Positions 16,839-26,200 of a stretch of DNA of 52,917 nucleotides are shown here, one piece after another. How positions within the stretch are numbered: the first letter of the stretch is position 1; each line of letters starts with the position of its first letter. Source of the DNA: Myxococcus llanfairpwllgwyngyllgogerychwyrndrobwllllantysiliogogogochensis (lineage in GTDB: Bacteria > Myxococcota > Myxococcia > Myxococcales > Myxococcaceae); the NCBI RefSeq assembly GCF_006636215.1, contig NZ_VIFM01000051.1, positions 1 to 52,917 on the forward strand, in the 5' to 3' direction. The notes under the pieces were generated by a model, which was given only the letters and a program-made list of their open reading frames with translations, did no database searches and was not told where the DNA came from. The position numbers and the translations under genes were made by a program.

Positions 16839-17840
16839 TCATGGAGTGGTGTGTTGAAAGCCGCTCACGCCGGAGAGGGACGCCAGCGCCCTCGCCGTGT
16901 GCATGTAGTCTTCTTCCTGGGCCGGTAACTCCAGGACCAGGTGGTCGATGCCCTGCTCGAGCAGGTGTCGCAGCATGCCGAGGATTCGCTCCCTGCCTCC
17001 GACGAGCAGGGGGCAGTCCGCCTGGAAGCGACTGAAGGGCTCGAGCCAGTAGCCCTCGACGCCCTTCACCTTGTCGTCCGCCAGGCGCAGCATCCGCCCC
17101 TTCCAGACGGCATCCGTGTTCTGCGCGGAGAAGCGCTGCATGCGCTCTCCCCGTGCATCGGCTGGATAGAGCTCCCGGGCCGCGCGCCAGGCGTCCTCGT
17201 CCGTGTCACGGCAAATCAGGCCGAGATGAACGCCCCGAAAGCCGGTGGGCAACACAGCCAGATTGGGTTGGAGCATTCCCAGCCCACACGCCCGCAGTCG
17301 GCTGGCCGTCTCGCTGGCCCCGGTGGACTGCCCCGCCACGAAGAGGCCGGGACGCAGATGGGGAGGCAAGGGTGGACGGAGCAGCAGGTTGGCGACCCCG
17401 TAGAAGTCACCGCCAAAGGAATACGGCGTCGTCCCGGAGCAGAGCCCGACGACGACCTCCGCGAACTCGCGGACCCGCTGATATCGCTCGTCGTGGCTCA
17501 ATTCCTCATCGAGCGCCTCGAGGTCCCTGAGTGACGTCCCCGCGACCAGGTTGAGATAACACCGTCGATGGTAGAGCGTCGCGATGGCCGAGATGAACCG
17601 CGCCACGGTGAAGGGGTGCATGTAGATGGGATTGACCGCCACCAGGGGGCTCAGCTTCGGATGCGCGCGGACCAGCTCCTGCGCGAGGAACCAGGGCTCC
17701 ACCGTCACGTCGTTGCCCGTATAGATGAGCGTGCCGGTGAAGCCCGCATGCTCCGTGAGCTCGAAGGTGCGCTTCGCCTGTCCATGGAAGGCTCCGAGCT
17801 CCGCGCTGCGAGGGCAGGTCGTGAAGACTTTGATCGGCAT
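16839..17840 (-). CDS. LLM-class flavin-dependent monooxygenase
   Basis: 333 residues from an ATG (17840) preceded by AGGA. It has the TIM-barrel pattern of luciferase-like (bacterial luciferase/SsuD) flavin enzymes: ELTEHAGFTGTLIYTGN, a VAVNPIYMHPFTVARFISAIATLY strand-helix, GTSLRDLEALDEELSHDERY, and a C-terminal part typical of the alkanesulfonate-monooxygenase-like group. It would use reduced flavin and O2 on an unknown substrate. Followed 15 nt later by panD. The divergent phosphotransferase gene starts 74 nt upstream. Confidence 0.85.
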   Translation of the reverse strand: MPIKVFTTCPRSAELGAFHGQAKRTFELTEHAGFTGTLIYTGNDVTVEPWFLAQELVRAHPKLSPLVAVNPIYMHPFTVARFISAIATLYHRRCYLNLVAGTSLRDLEALDEELSHDERYQRVREFAEVVVGLCSGTTPYSFGGDFYGVANLLLRPPLPPHLRPGLFVAGQSTGASETASRLRACGLGMLQPNLAVLPTGFRGVHLGLICRDTDEDAWRAARELYPADARGERMQRFSAQNTDAVWKGRMLRLADDKVKGVEGYWLEPFSRFQADCPLLVGGRERILGMLRHLLEQGIDHLVLELPAQEEDYMHTARALASLSGVSGFQHTTP

Positions 17841-17913
17841 CGAAATTCCTATCCGATGGATGGCGTTGTGGCACTGTGTCCGACTGCGAATGACACGGTC
17901 AACGAGGGGACGG

Positions 17914-19023
17914 ATGAAGAAGGCGGACACGCAACGCAAGGTCGTCCGTCTGGGATTCGTGGCGGACCAGGTTCATGACTTGATGGGAGAGCGACCCAGA
18001 CGTCTGGAGACGTTGCAGCAAGGACTGCGGGCCCGGGTGCTTCGCTGTCATCTGCGCGGAGGCCGGAGTGTCATCGTCAAGGCGTCCACGGAAGTGACGC
18101 GGACGGGGCGCCGGGAATGGGAGGCGTTGCGCTTCCTGTCCGCCCGCGCGCCGTCCCTCGCGCCCCGCCTGCTCGGGCGCTCGAAAGACAGACGTCTGGT
18201 CATCATGGAGGACCTGAAGGGGGAGACGTTGGCGCGTCTGCTCGAAAGGGAGAGCGAGTCGGGAGCGCGCAAGCCGCTCGTGAGCATCGCGGAGCGTCTG
18301 GGGCATTTCCATGGCCAGCAGGTGACGCGACTCGATGCGCTCCCGCGCTCGCTCCGGGGCGAATACCTTCAGCAGGCGAAGGACTGTGTGTCCCTGCAGG
18401 GACGGGTGCTGGGCCTGCTGGAGCGCGCCGGGGTGAAGCCCTCGCCGGGGTTCGATGGGGCCTGGCAGGAACTGGTGGAGCGCATGGGCTCTCCGGGGGC
18501 CTTCCTGACGGTGACACACGGCGACCTCGCTCCCTCGAATGTCCTGCTCACCCCGGCGGGCCCACGTCTGCTGGACTTCGAGTACACCGGCGCCCGCAGC
18601 GCGCTCTACGACGTGATGTTCTGGGAGTTCGTGGTGCCTTTTCCCCGCACCCTGGCCCGCGCGATGACCCGGGCCTACCGGACCGCCCTGGGGGCAGTCC
18701 TGCCCGAAGCCCGCGACGAGGCCCGCTTCCGCCAGGAGTTGGCGACGCTGAAGACCCATCGCTTCTACTGGTGGCTGACGTTTCGCCTGGCGGAAGCGCT
18801 GGCGGGCGCGGATGCCCACTGGGTCCCCGGGTGGCGCCTTCGGCCCGCCTATCTGTTCTATCTTCAGAATTTCCTCACCACCTCTCGGAGCCTCGGTGTG
18901 GAGGGGCCCCTGACACGGACCGCTCGGGCGCTGGCGACCCGGTTGCGTGAACAATGGGTGGACCGCGCGGGTTACCCAGACCACTTCCTGCCTGCCCCCT
19001 CGCTCCAGGGCCGGCGAGGCTGA
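17914..19023 (+). CDS. Phosphotransferase (aminoglycoside/choline kinase-like)
   Basis: 369 residues from an ATG with GAGGGGA just upstream; a longer in-frame start at 17725 would overlap the opposite gene. Kinase-fold: an N-lobe with a Lys-containing strand (RSVIVKAS), VIMEDL hinge, catalytic loop THGDLAPSN (Asp base, Asn Mg ligand) and LLDFEY (DFG equivalent). Such enzymes phosphorylate small hydroxylated molecules such as choline, homoserine or antibiotics. Its position beside a natural-product operon suggests self-protection or tailoring, but this is inference. Confidence 0.82.
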   Translation: MKKADTQRKVVRLGFVADQVHDLMGERPRRLETLQQGLRARVLRCHLRGGRSVIVKASTEVTRTGRREWEALRFLSARAPSLAPRLLGRSKDRRLVIMEDLKGETLARLLERESESGARKPLVSIAERLGHFHGQQVTRLDALPRSLRGEYLQQAKDCVSLQGRVLGLLERAGVKPSPGFDGAWQELVERMGSPGAFLTVTHGDLAPSNVLLTPAGPRLLDFEYTGARSALYDVMFWEFVVPFPRTLARAMTRAYRTALGAVLPEARDEARFRQELATLKTHRFYWWLTFRLAEALAGADAHWVPGWRLRPAYLFYLQNFLTTSRSLGVEGPLTRTARALATRLREQWVDRAGYPDHFLPAPSLQGRRG

Positions 19024-19030
19024 CCTCGCG

Positions 19031-20116
19031 TCAGTTCGTCCTTCCCTTGATGGGCACCGACACGGAGAAGGTCGGCCCATCAATCACGACGCAGTGGAAC
19101 CACCCCACGGGATTGAGCAGGACTTCTCCCGGAGCCAGCTCCACCTCCAGCCGCCGGGCCCGCTTGAACTTCGTATGGACTTCCAGCCGGGGCTTCAGCG
19201 GCTCCACCCAGCAGTTCTGGAAGGAATTGTAAGCTGTCACTGGATAGAGATTGTCGCGCTCCAGAGGTGAGTACATGAGCACCCGCTTGCGCCCGAGCAA
19301 TTGGATGAGCAGCCCATTGACGGGGTCCCTGTGGAGGCCGGTGACGGCCTGACTGCTGTCGGAGGCCCCCGCCCAGAGCTGAGGGGCGCCGAGCGGCAGC
19401 GCGCCGTTCTGGGCGAAGGCCAGACGGAAGGCGCCGAGGAACGCGGGCGGCAGCATGCACCCCTCGCTGTACGTGGGGCCGCCTGCCTGGCGTGCGAGCA
19501 CGTGGCCCATGAACTCTGAGAGGGGCAGGGCCCGGCCCAGGGACTGGGGCTCGATATGGATGCCGCTGACCTGCTGGGCCAGGGCCTCCCAGCTGCCAGG
19601 AAGACAGTGGTCCAGCAGTCCCGTGGCGACCAGCGGGCGGCTGGCGTCCACGGCGGCCCGTATCACTGCCACCGAGGGACGATGCACACGCTCGATGGAG
19701 GTCACGGCCGGGTGACGGCCCGCGCGTTGCTCGGCGGCTTCATAGACAGCCTTCACCTCGGGGGAAGGACGCAGCAATGCCTGTCCCATCCGCGTGACAA
19801 GCAAGGGGTTTCCCTCATAACGAATACCACCGTGGATGCGGCGATCTCTCAGGTCGATGGACCGGGCTTCCTTGATCAACAGGTTGGCAATCTCATCCGG
19901 AACCCAGACAGTGGCATCCGCGGGCCGAGGTGAGTCCTCCCGCACCTCGATGCCATGCGGTCCCAGATGCAGTTGCAGTCGATGCCCCGACGCCTCATCC
20001 CCGATGATGATCTGACACACCTCCCCGTTGCCCGGGTAACCGGTCAGTCCCCAGGACAGCTCCCGGGCGAGGTCTCTGCTCAGTTGCTCGGCGGGACGTG
20101 GCTCTGCGGTCATCAT
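19031..20116 (-). CDS. JmjC/cupin-type Fe(II)/2OG hydroxylase with SCP2-like N-terminus
   Basis: 361 residues from the ATG at 20116, with GGAG 7 nt upstream. The first about 130 residues resemble an SCP2/sterol-carrier fold (ATVWVPDEIANLLIKEARS ... GNPLLVTRMGQAL). The C-terminal half is a cupin/JmjC-like domain with GLHRDP (HxD iron ligands), GRKRVLMYSP, and GWFHCV (distal His), a complete 2-His-1-carboxylate triad as in small-molecule and peptide hydroxylases. It points away from the NRPS operon and shares its 260-nt promoter region, so it may hydroxylate a precursor or chain. The substrate is unknown. Confidence 0.72.
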   Translation of the reverse strand: MMTAEPRPAEQLSRDLARELSWGLTGYPGNGEVCQIIIGDEASGHRLQLHLGPHGIEVREDSPRPADATVWVPDEIANLLIKEARSIDLRDRRIHGGIRYEGNPLLVTRMGQALLRPSPEVKAVYEAAEQRAGRHPAVTSIERVHRPSVAVIRAAVDASRPLVATGLLDHCLPGSWEALAQQVSGIHIEPQSLGRALPLSEFMGHVLARQAGGPTYSEGCMLPPAFLGAFRLAFAQNGALPLGAPQLWAGASDSSQAVTGLHRDPVNGLLIQLLGRKRVLMYSPLERDNLYPVTAYNSFQNCWVEPLKPRLEVHTKFKRARRLEVELAPGEVLLNPVGWFHCVVIDGPTFSVSVPIKGRTN

Positions 20117-20375
20117 GGTGCGCTCCCTGCGCTGCACTCCATAACGATAACGCTGACGACGGTGGCGCGGGTTCCGGGGAAATAGAGACGTCTTCGCGTA
20201 TACCTTGGAATTTTAGAAAAACAAGAGCAGTCATCTACTGGCAGTGAGGGGGTTGTGATATGTGCACGGCCGCCAGATGTTGGAAGCCGTTGGCGTGGCG
20301 TCGGGGTGGGAACGTCTGTTCATACGTACTTCCCCGGGGTGAGTGGTGTCTGTCTTCAAGCGGCGGGAAACACTT
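20117..20375. promoter_or_regulatory. Divergent promoter region, hydroxylase / biosynthetic operon
   Basis: 260 nt between the hydroxylase gene (-) and the LLM gene (+). It contains a tandem ATAACG direct repeat (20141-20152) and an A/T-rich patch (about 20195-20225, GTATACCTTGGAATTTTAGAA) that stands out in this GC-rich DNA. It must carry the promoter of the >32-kb biosynthetic operon; specific -10/-35 elements cannot be fixed with confidence. Confidence 0.5.
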
Positions 20376-21596
20376 ATGGACAGTGTCACCGTAAAAAGCC
20401 GTCTCGATGCACTCAGCACCGAAAAACGTGAACTCTTCCAGCGGAGGTTGAGAGAGCACCACCGACGGCTCGCCGGAACCCCCGAGGCCCCTCCTGTCGA
20501 GGAGCCCGCCAGGCTCGCCGCGCGTGTGGACGTGACTCGCTCGTTGCAGTTCAGCCTGTTCTTCTTCTCGAGCAGCGCGGCGTCGGATGACCCCCGGAAG
20601 TACGAGTTGCTGTTGCGTTGCGTGGAGCTGGCCGAGGCGGAGGGCCTGCACGCCATCTGGACGCCCGAGCGGCACTTCGTCGACTTCGGCTCTTTATTCC
20701 CCAATCCCGCGGTGCTCGGGGCGGCGCTGGCGGCGCGGACGTCTCGGATTGGGATTCGCGCCGGGAGCGTGGCGGTGCCACTGCATGACCCGCTGCGAGT
20801 CGTGGAGGAGTGGAGCGTCGTCGACAATCTGTCTGGAGGTCGGGTCGGCATCTCCCTGGCATCAGGCTGGCACCCGGATGACTTCGTCCTGGCCCCGGAC
20901 GCCTTCGCGGAGCGGCATCGCCATACGGCGGAGGCCGTCGCGCTGCTGCGCTCCGCGTGGCGAGGCGAGCCGGTGCGACGCGCCAACGGCCTTCAGCAGA
21001 TGGTGGAGGTGACGCCGCGCCCCCGGCCGCTCCAGCGGGAGCTGCCCCTGTGGCTGACCGTCGTGCGGTCGGGCGGCTTCGCGCATGCGTCACGGCTGGG
21101 GCTCAACGTCCTCACGGGCTTGATGGACCTGGACGTCGAGGAGCTGGGGCGGTGCGTCTCCGAGTACCGCCGTGACTTCAGCGGAGAGGGGCCGCCCCGC
21201 GTCACCCTCACGGTCCACACCCACGTGCGGCCCGAGCCGGGGAGGGCGCGAGCGGCGGCCCATGGCCCCCTGCGGTCCTACCTCCGCTCGTTCATCCATA
21301 CGAGCCGCAACTCCCTGATGGCCCAGCCCGAGGCCCGCGCGGCGGTCGAGGGGCTCACGGCGCTAGACGAGGAGGCAATCATGTCTCGCATCACCGACCG
21401 CTATCTGGAGTCCCGGTCATTGATTGGCACTCCCGAGGAGTGCGCGGGCTTCGTGGACCGCCTCTCCCTGGCGGGGGTGGACGAAGTCGCATGTCTCGTC
21501 GACTTCGGCATGCCGGGCGACGAGGTCTTCGAGGGGCTCACGCACCTGTTGCGCGTGCGTGACGAGGCGGAGCGCCGACGGGAGGCCTCACCGTGA
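20376..21596 (+). CDS. MupA/Atu6-type LLM monooxygenase, NRPS-associated
   Basis: 406 residues from the ATG at 20376 (GTG at 20343 possible). The main part is an LLM flavin monooxygenase of the MupA/Atu6 type found inside or beside NRPS/PKS proteins: SLQFSLFFFSSSAA, EGLHAIWTPERHF, NPAVLGAALAARTSRIGIRAG, LASGWHPDDFVLAPDAF, SRSLIGTPEEC. The first about 35 residues (RLDALSTEKRELFQRRLREH) resemble the helix that opens NRPS modules, also present at the start of the second NRPS gene, so a docking or former-linker role is possible. It overlaps the next gene by 4 nt (GTGA), so translation is coupled. Known roles of the family: hydroxylation or Baeyer-Villiger-type oxidation of a carrier-bound chain. 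Confidence 0.86.
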   Translation: MDSVTVKSRLDALSTEKRELFQRRLREHHRRLAGTPEAPPVEEPARLAARVDVTRSLQFSLFFFSSSAASDDPRKYELLLRCVELAEAEGLHAIWTPERHFVDFGSLFPNPAVLGAALAARTSRIGIRAGSVAVPLHDPLRVVEEWSVVDNLSGGRVGISLASGWHPDDFVLAPDAFAERHRHTAEAVALLRSAWRGEPVRRANGLQQMVEVTPRPRPLQRELPLWLTVVRSGGFAHASRLGLNVLTGLMDLDVEELGRCVSEYRRDFSGEGPPRVTLTVHTHVRPEPGRARAAAHGPLRSYLRSFIHTSRNSLMAQPEARAAVEGLTALDEEAIMSRITDRYLESRSLIGTPEECAGFVDRLSLAGVDEVACLVDFGMPGDEVFEGLTHLLRVRDEAERRREASP

Positions 21597-23227
21597 GCCG
21601 CGCCCTGCTCATCGTTCCCCACTTCTGGGACCCCATCTGCGTGCCGCTGGGCGTGAGCGCGCTCAAGGCCTACGCGGAGCGCTTTGGCCACGAAGTCTCG
21701 CTGTTCGACTTCAACACCGTCCCGGAGGTCTTCTCCGTCCAGCGGGCCTACTTCGACGAGCTGGAGCGCCAGTTCCCGGAGTGGCGTCGCTGGAACGCGG
21801 AGCGCAACGCCACGGACCTGCTGGCGATGCACCAGATTGTCTACCTCTACGGGCGCGCGCGCCCCGACTACCGGGAGCTGGTGGCGGAGGTGCTGAACGT
21901 CACCGCGGCGCCACTGGACACGGTGGTCCCCCGGCTGAAGACGGCGCCGTTCGACGCCCTCTTCGCGAAGCTGTACGCCAGGGTCGGCTCCATCTTCCAG
22001 AACCTGGTGGAGACCACGCGCCCGGAGGTCATCGGCTGCTCGCTCTTCAACTCCACGTGGGCGGCGACGCTGTTCCTGCTGCGCCGGGCGAAGGCGCTCA
22101 TGAAGGGAGGGCGGACCGTCGTGGGGGGCCCCGGGCCCATCATGGGCATCGCGTCGAGCGCGGCGGAGGTCGCCGCGTTCCATTCCGCGCACGACTTCAT
22201 CGACTACTACGTCATTGGCGAAGGCGAGAAGCACTTCGTCTCCATCCTGGACCAGCCGGACCTGCCGCCCGGCATCCTCGGAGGAGAGGTGGCGCGTCTG
22301 CGCGCGGGAGGGCCACGGCAGGACTTCCAACTCGCGGAGCTGCCGGACCCGGACTACGGACACCTGGAGGTGTCGCGCTATCTCCAGCTCTCCGCGGCGT
22401 CGTCGCGCGGCTGCCCGTTCGAGTGCTCCTTCTGCGCGGAGACCGTCTTCTGGAAGGGCTACCGCAAGCTGCCGACGGACAGGCTCGCGGACCAGATGGT
22501 CATGCTCTCGCAGCGGTACCGGAAGGACTCCTTCTACCTCTGTGACTCGCTGTCGAACCCCATCCTGGATGGGTTGTCCCAGGCGCTCATCCAGCGCGGC
22601 GCGAAGCTCCATTTCGACTGCTACGTGCGCGCGGACCGCACCTGCCTGGACGCGGAGAAGGCGGCCCGCTGGCGCGACGCGGGGCTGTTCCGTGCGCGGC
22701 TGGGATTGGAGTCCGCCAGCCAGCGCATCCTCGATGAGATGGTGAAGAAGACCGACCCGCCGACGATGGCTCGCGCGCTCAAGGCGCTGAGCGATGCGGG
22801 CGTGCGCACCAGCACACTGTGGATTGCCGGCTACCCCGGGGAGACGCTCTCCGAGTTCAACGACACGCTGACGTTCCTCCGGGAGAACCGGACGAACATC
22901 TACGACGCCGACGCGTGGCTCTTCCAGTACCACCCCAAGGGCCTGGCGGGTTCGTCGACCCGGCTCAAGGACTCCGGCGCGTCCAGGCCCCGGTTCGGCT
23001 CCGAGCTCAGCAAGCTGACGCGGGTGGAGGCCTCCATGGTCGATGACGGGCTGTCCCCCGGGGACCGGCTCGAACGCCTGGAGCGCTTCGTGGCGACCAT
23101 GCAGGAGCTGGAGATTCCCAACCCCTACTCACTCACGCAGTGGCGCTCGGCCGATGCCCGCTGGGAGGCCCTCGGTCACGAGGCCCGGTGGAGCGTGCTC
23201 GGTGGCGGCGTGGAGGCGACCCGATGA
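21593..23227 (+). CDS. Radical SAM enzyme with B12-binding-like N-domain
   Basis: 544 residues, GTG start overlapping the upstream stop, with GGGAGG 8 nt before it. Residues 1-230 form a Rossmann-like domain in the position of a cobalamin-binding domain (VVGGPGPIMGI), although a clear DxHxxG cobalamin motif is not seen. The radical SAM core follows with CxxxCxxC at Cys274, Cys278, Cys281 (GCPFECSFCAE), and RARLGLESASQRIL and WIAGYPGE strands. Class B-type enzymes often methylate unactivated carbons. It overlaps the FAAL gene by 4 nt (ATGA), which supports a dedicated role in the pathway; the reaction is unknown. Confidence 0.85.
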   Translation: MSRALLIVPHFWDPICVPLGVSALKAYAERFGHEVSLFDFNTVPEVFSVQRAYFDELERQFPEWRRWNAERNATDLLAMHQIVYLYGRARPDYRELVAEVLNVTAAPLDTVVPRLKTAPFDALFAKLYARVGSIFQNLVETTRPEVIGCSLFNSTWAATLFLLRRAKALMKGGRTVVGGPGPIMGIASSAAEVAAFHSAHDFIDYYVIGEGEKHFVSILDQPDLPPGILGGEVARLRAGGPRQDFQLAELPDPDYGHLEVSRYLQLSAASSRGCPFECSFCAETVFWKGYRKLPTDRLADQMVMLSQRYRKDSFYLCDSLSNPILDGLSQALIQRGAKLHFDCYVRADRTCLDAEKAARWRDAGLFRARLGLESASQRILDEMVKKTDPPTMARALKALSDAGVRTSTLWIAGYPGETLSEFNDTLTFLRENRTNIYDADAWLFQYHPKGLAGSSTRLKDSGASRPRFGSELSKLTRVEASMVDDGLSPGDRLERLERFVATMQELEIPNPYSLTQWRSADARWEALGHEARWSVLGGGVEATR

Positions 23228-26200
23228 ACGACACCCCGCGCAATGCGAGTGGCTGGCCTCCGGAGCCTGGAGTCATCGACCCGTGCGAGCTGCTGGCCCG
23301 GCGCGCCGTGGAGCGTCCGGGCGAGGTCGCCTACGTGTTCATGGGCACGGACGGCGCCGAGCAGCACTGCACCTGGACGGAGCTGGACTTGCGCGCCCGG
23401 CCCATCGCGGCCCGGCTCATCGCGGCGGGTGCGCAGCGGGCCCTGCTCATCGATGAGCCGCGCATCGAGCTGCTCGTCGCCCTGGTGGCCTGCATGCAGG
23501 CCGGCGTCGCCGCGATTCCCGTTCCGCCTCCGCGTGGCCGTCGCGCGCGCGAACGCCTGGCCGTGGTGTTGATGGATGCCCTGCCGGAGGCCGTGCTCGG
23601 TGTGTCCACGATGCGGCAGGCGGACCCCGAGGGCGTGAAGCTGCTGCCCCCGTGGATCGACACCGACACGGTGGCGGAGGCGTTGCCCGCGGAGGCGTAT
23701 CGCAGGCCGTTCGACCCGGACCGCATCGCCCTGGTCCAGTACACCAGCGGGTCGACCTCTGAACCGCGCGGAGTGCTCATCGACTACCGCAACCTGAGCG
23801 CCCAGGAGCGGGCCATCCGCGAGGCGTTCGGCCACCGTCCCGACTCGCGCGTCGTCACGTGGTTGCCGCCCTACCACGACATGGGGCTCATTGGCGGCCT
23901 GCTCCAGCCGCTCTACGCGGGCCTGCCGTGTCTCTGGTTCTCTCCGCCCGTGTTCCTGGCGGACCCCGTGCTGTGGCTGCGCGCCATCAGTCGCTTCCGC
24001 GGTACGACGAGCGGAGGTCCCGACTTCGCCTACGAACTCTGCGTCCGGCGCATCCAGGACGAGCAGCTCCAGGGCGTGGACCTGTCGAGCTGGGAGGTGG
24101 CCTTCAACGGCAGTGAGCCCGTGCGTGCGGAGACGTTGGACCGGTTCGCCCAGCGCTTCGCCCGCCATGGCTTCCGGCGTGAGGCGTTCCTGCCGTGCTA
24201 CGGGCTCGCCGAGGCCACGCTGATGGTGTCGGGCAAGCCGCCCGCGCTGGCGCCGACCTCGCTGCGCCTGGAGCGCGACACGCTGGAGGAGGGCCGTGCC
24301 GTCCGCTCGAGCGAGAGCGATGGACGACAGGTCACGCTGACGGGCTGTGGTCGACCCGTGCCCGGCATGGAGGTGAAGGTCGTTGACCCGGAACACCGAC
24401 GGCCGTGCTCCCAGGGCGTCGTGGGAGAGGTCTGGGTCTCGGGCCCCTCCGTCGTCCGGGGCTACCTGGGCCATGAGGACGCGGAGGAGCTGTCCGCGCG
24501 TCTGCCAGGGGATGACCGACGCTATCTGCGCACCGGTGACCTGGGCTTCCACGACGAGCAGGGCGAGCTGTTCATCGTGGGGCGCCTCAAGGACCTCATC
24601 ATCGTCCGGGGACAGAACCACCACCCGGAGGACCTGGAGCGCACGGTACAGACTGCGTTTCCGCCGCTGCGTCCCGCGTGTGGCGCGGCCTTCAGTGTCG
24701 AGAGCGAAGGAGAAGAGGCGGTCATCCTCGTTCATGAGATCGACCCCGTGGCGCTGGAAGAGGATGGGGGCGCGGGCCTGCTGGAGCGCATCGTCGAGCG
24801 CACGGGACAGGACCATGGCGTCCGGTTGCGAGAGGTGGTCTTCGTCAAGCCGGGCTCCCTGCCGCGCACCACCAGCGGGAAGATTCGTCGCCGCGAGGTC
24901 CGCCGGCGCTTCCTGGAGGGCGCGCTCACGCGGTTGAGCACCGCGCCGGTGGTGGCACCGGCGCCTGTGGAACTCGTCGATGCAGAGGTCCGCCGCATCC
25001 TCGACTGCTTCGCCTCGGTGCTTCCGGGGAAGGGGCGCGGGGCGCGGGCTGACTCGGACTTCTTCAGCCTGGGCGGTGACTCGCTCTCCGCGCACGAGCT
25101 GCTGGCGCGGGTGCGGCAGGAGACGGGGGTGCGGCTCGACGTCGCGGACCTTTTCACTGCGTCCACGCCGCGCCAGCTCGCCGCGAAGTTGGAGGAGCGT
25201 CGGCGGTTGGAGATGACTCCGGGTGAGCGGCTGGAGCCCGGTGCCTTGTCTCCGGCGCAGCAGCGCATCTGGTTCGCGGAGCAGCTGCGGCCGGGACATG
25301 CCTTCTACCATGTGGGCTTGCGCCTGGAGCTTGGCGCCGACGTGACGGTGCCACGGCTCGAACAGGCCCTGGCTCGGCTCGCGGCGCGTCAGCCCGCGCT
25401 GCGCGCGTCCATCGAAGTGGTGGACGGTGCTCCCCGACAGCGAGTGGCGGCGAGGGGGACGGTGCCGCTCTCCACTCTGAAGTGTCAGGGCGAGGATGAA
25501 CTCGATGCCATCGCGAGGGAGGAGGTCTCGACGCCGTTCGACCTCGCGGGGCCGCTGGCGCGTGCGCTCCTCGTCTTCAGTGGGGCTCCCTTGGCGGGCT
25601 CCGTTGGGACGCGACAGACGTTGATCCTCACCATCCATCACATCGTCTGTGATGGCTGGGGAGGCCGACAGGCGGTGACCGGACTCCTCGAGGAGTTGGG
25701 GGCCTCCGTCAGTGAGGTCCGGCCTCGGGCCGAGCTGGACTCCGCGTACCTGACCGCGTGCGCGGAGGCTGCCACTCGCGCAGCGCGCTCGGGAGCATCG
25801 GGAGCCTCGTGGTGGCGCGGGGTCCTCGGTGGCGCTCCGGAGGCGATGCCGCTGCCCATCGACCGGGAGCGACCGGCGGCGATGCGGGGCAGGGGGGCGC
25901 GATGCGGCACGGTGCTGGACCGCTCCACCTGGGCGCGCGTGGTGTCGGCGGCCGAGCAGGCCCGCGTCACGCCCTTCATCGTGCTCGCGTCCGCGCTCGC
26001 GGCGGTGCTGCGGACCGTCTCGGGCCGGAGCGACGTGGTGTTCGGCACCGTCATCGCGCAGCCTCCGGGTGGCGAGGCGGCCCGACTCATGGGCTGTCAC
26101 CTCAACTTCCTGCCCCTGCGCGTGGCCCTGCCGGAGGGGCTCGCGTTGCGTGAGTTGGTGGAGCGCGTGAAGGGCGTCTTCTCCGGAGCGCTGGCCCACT

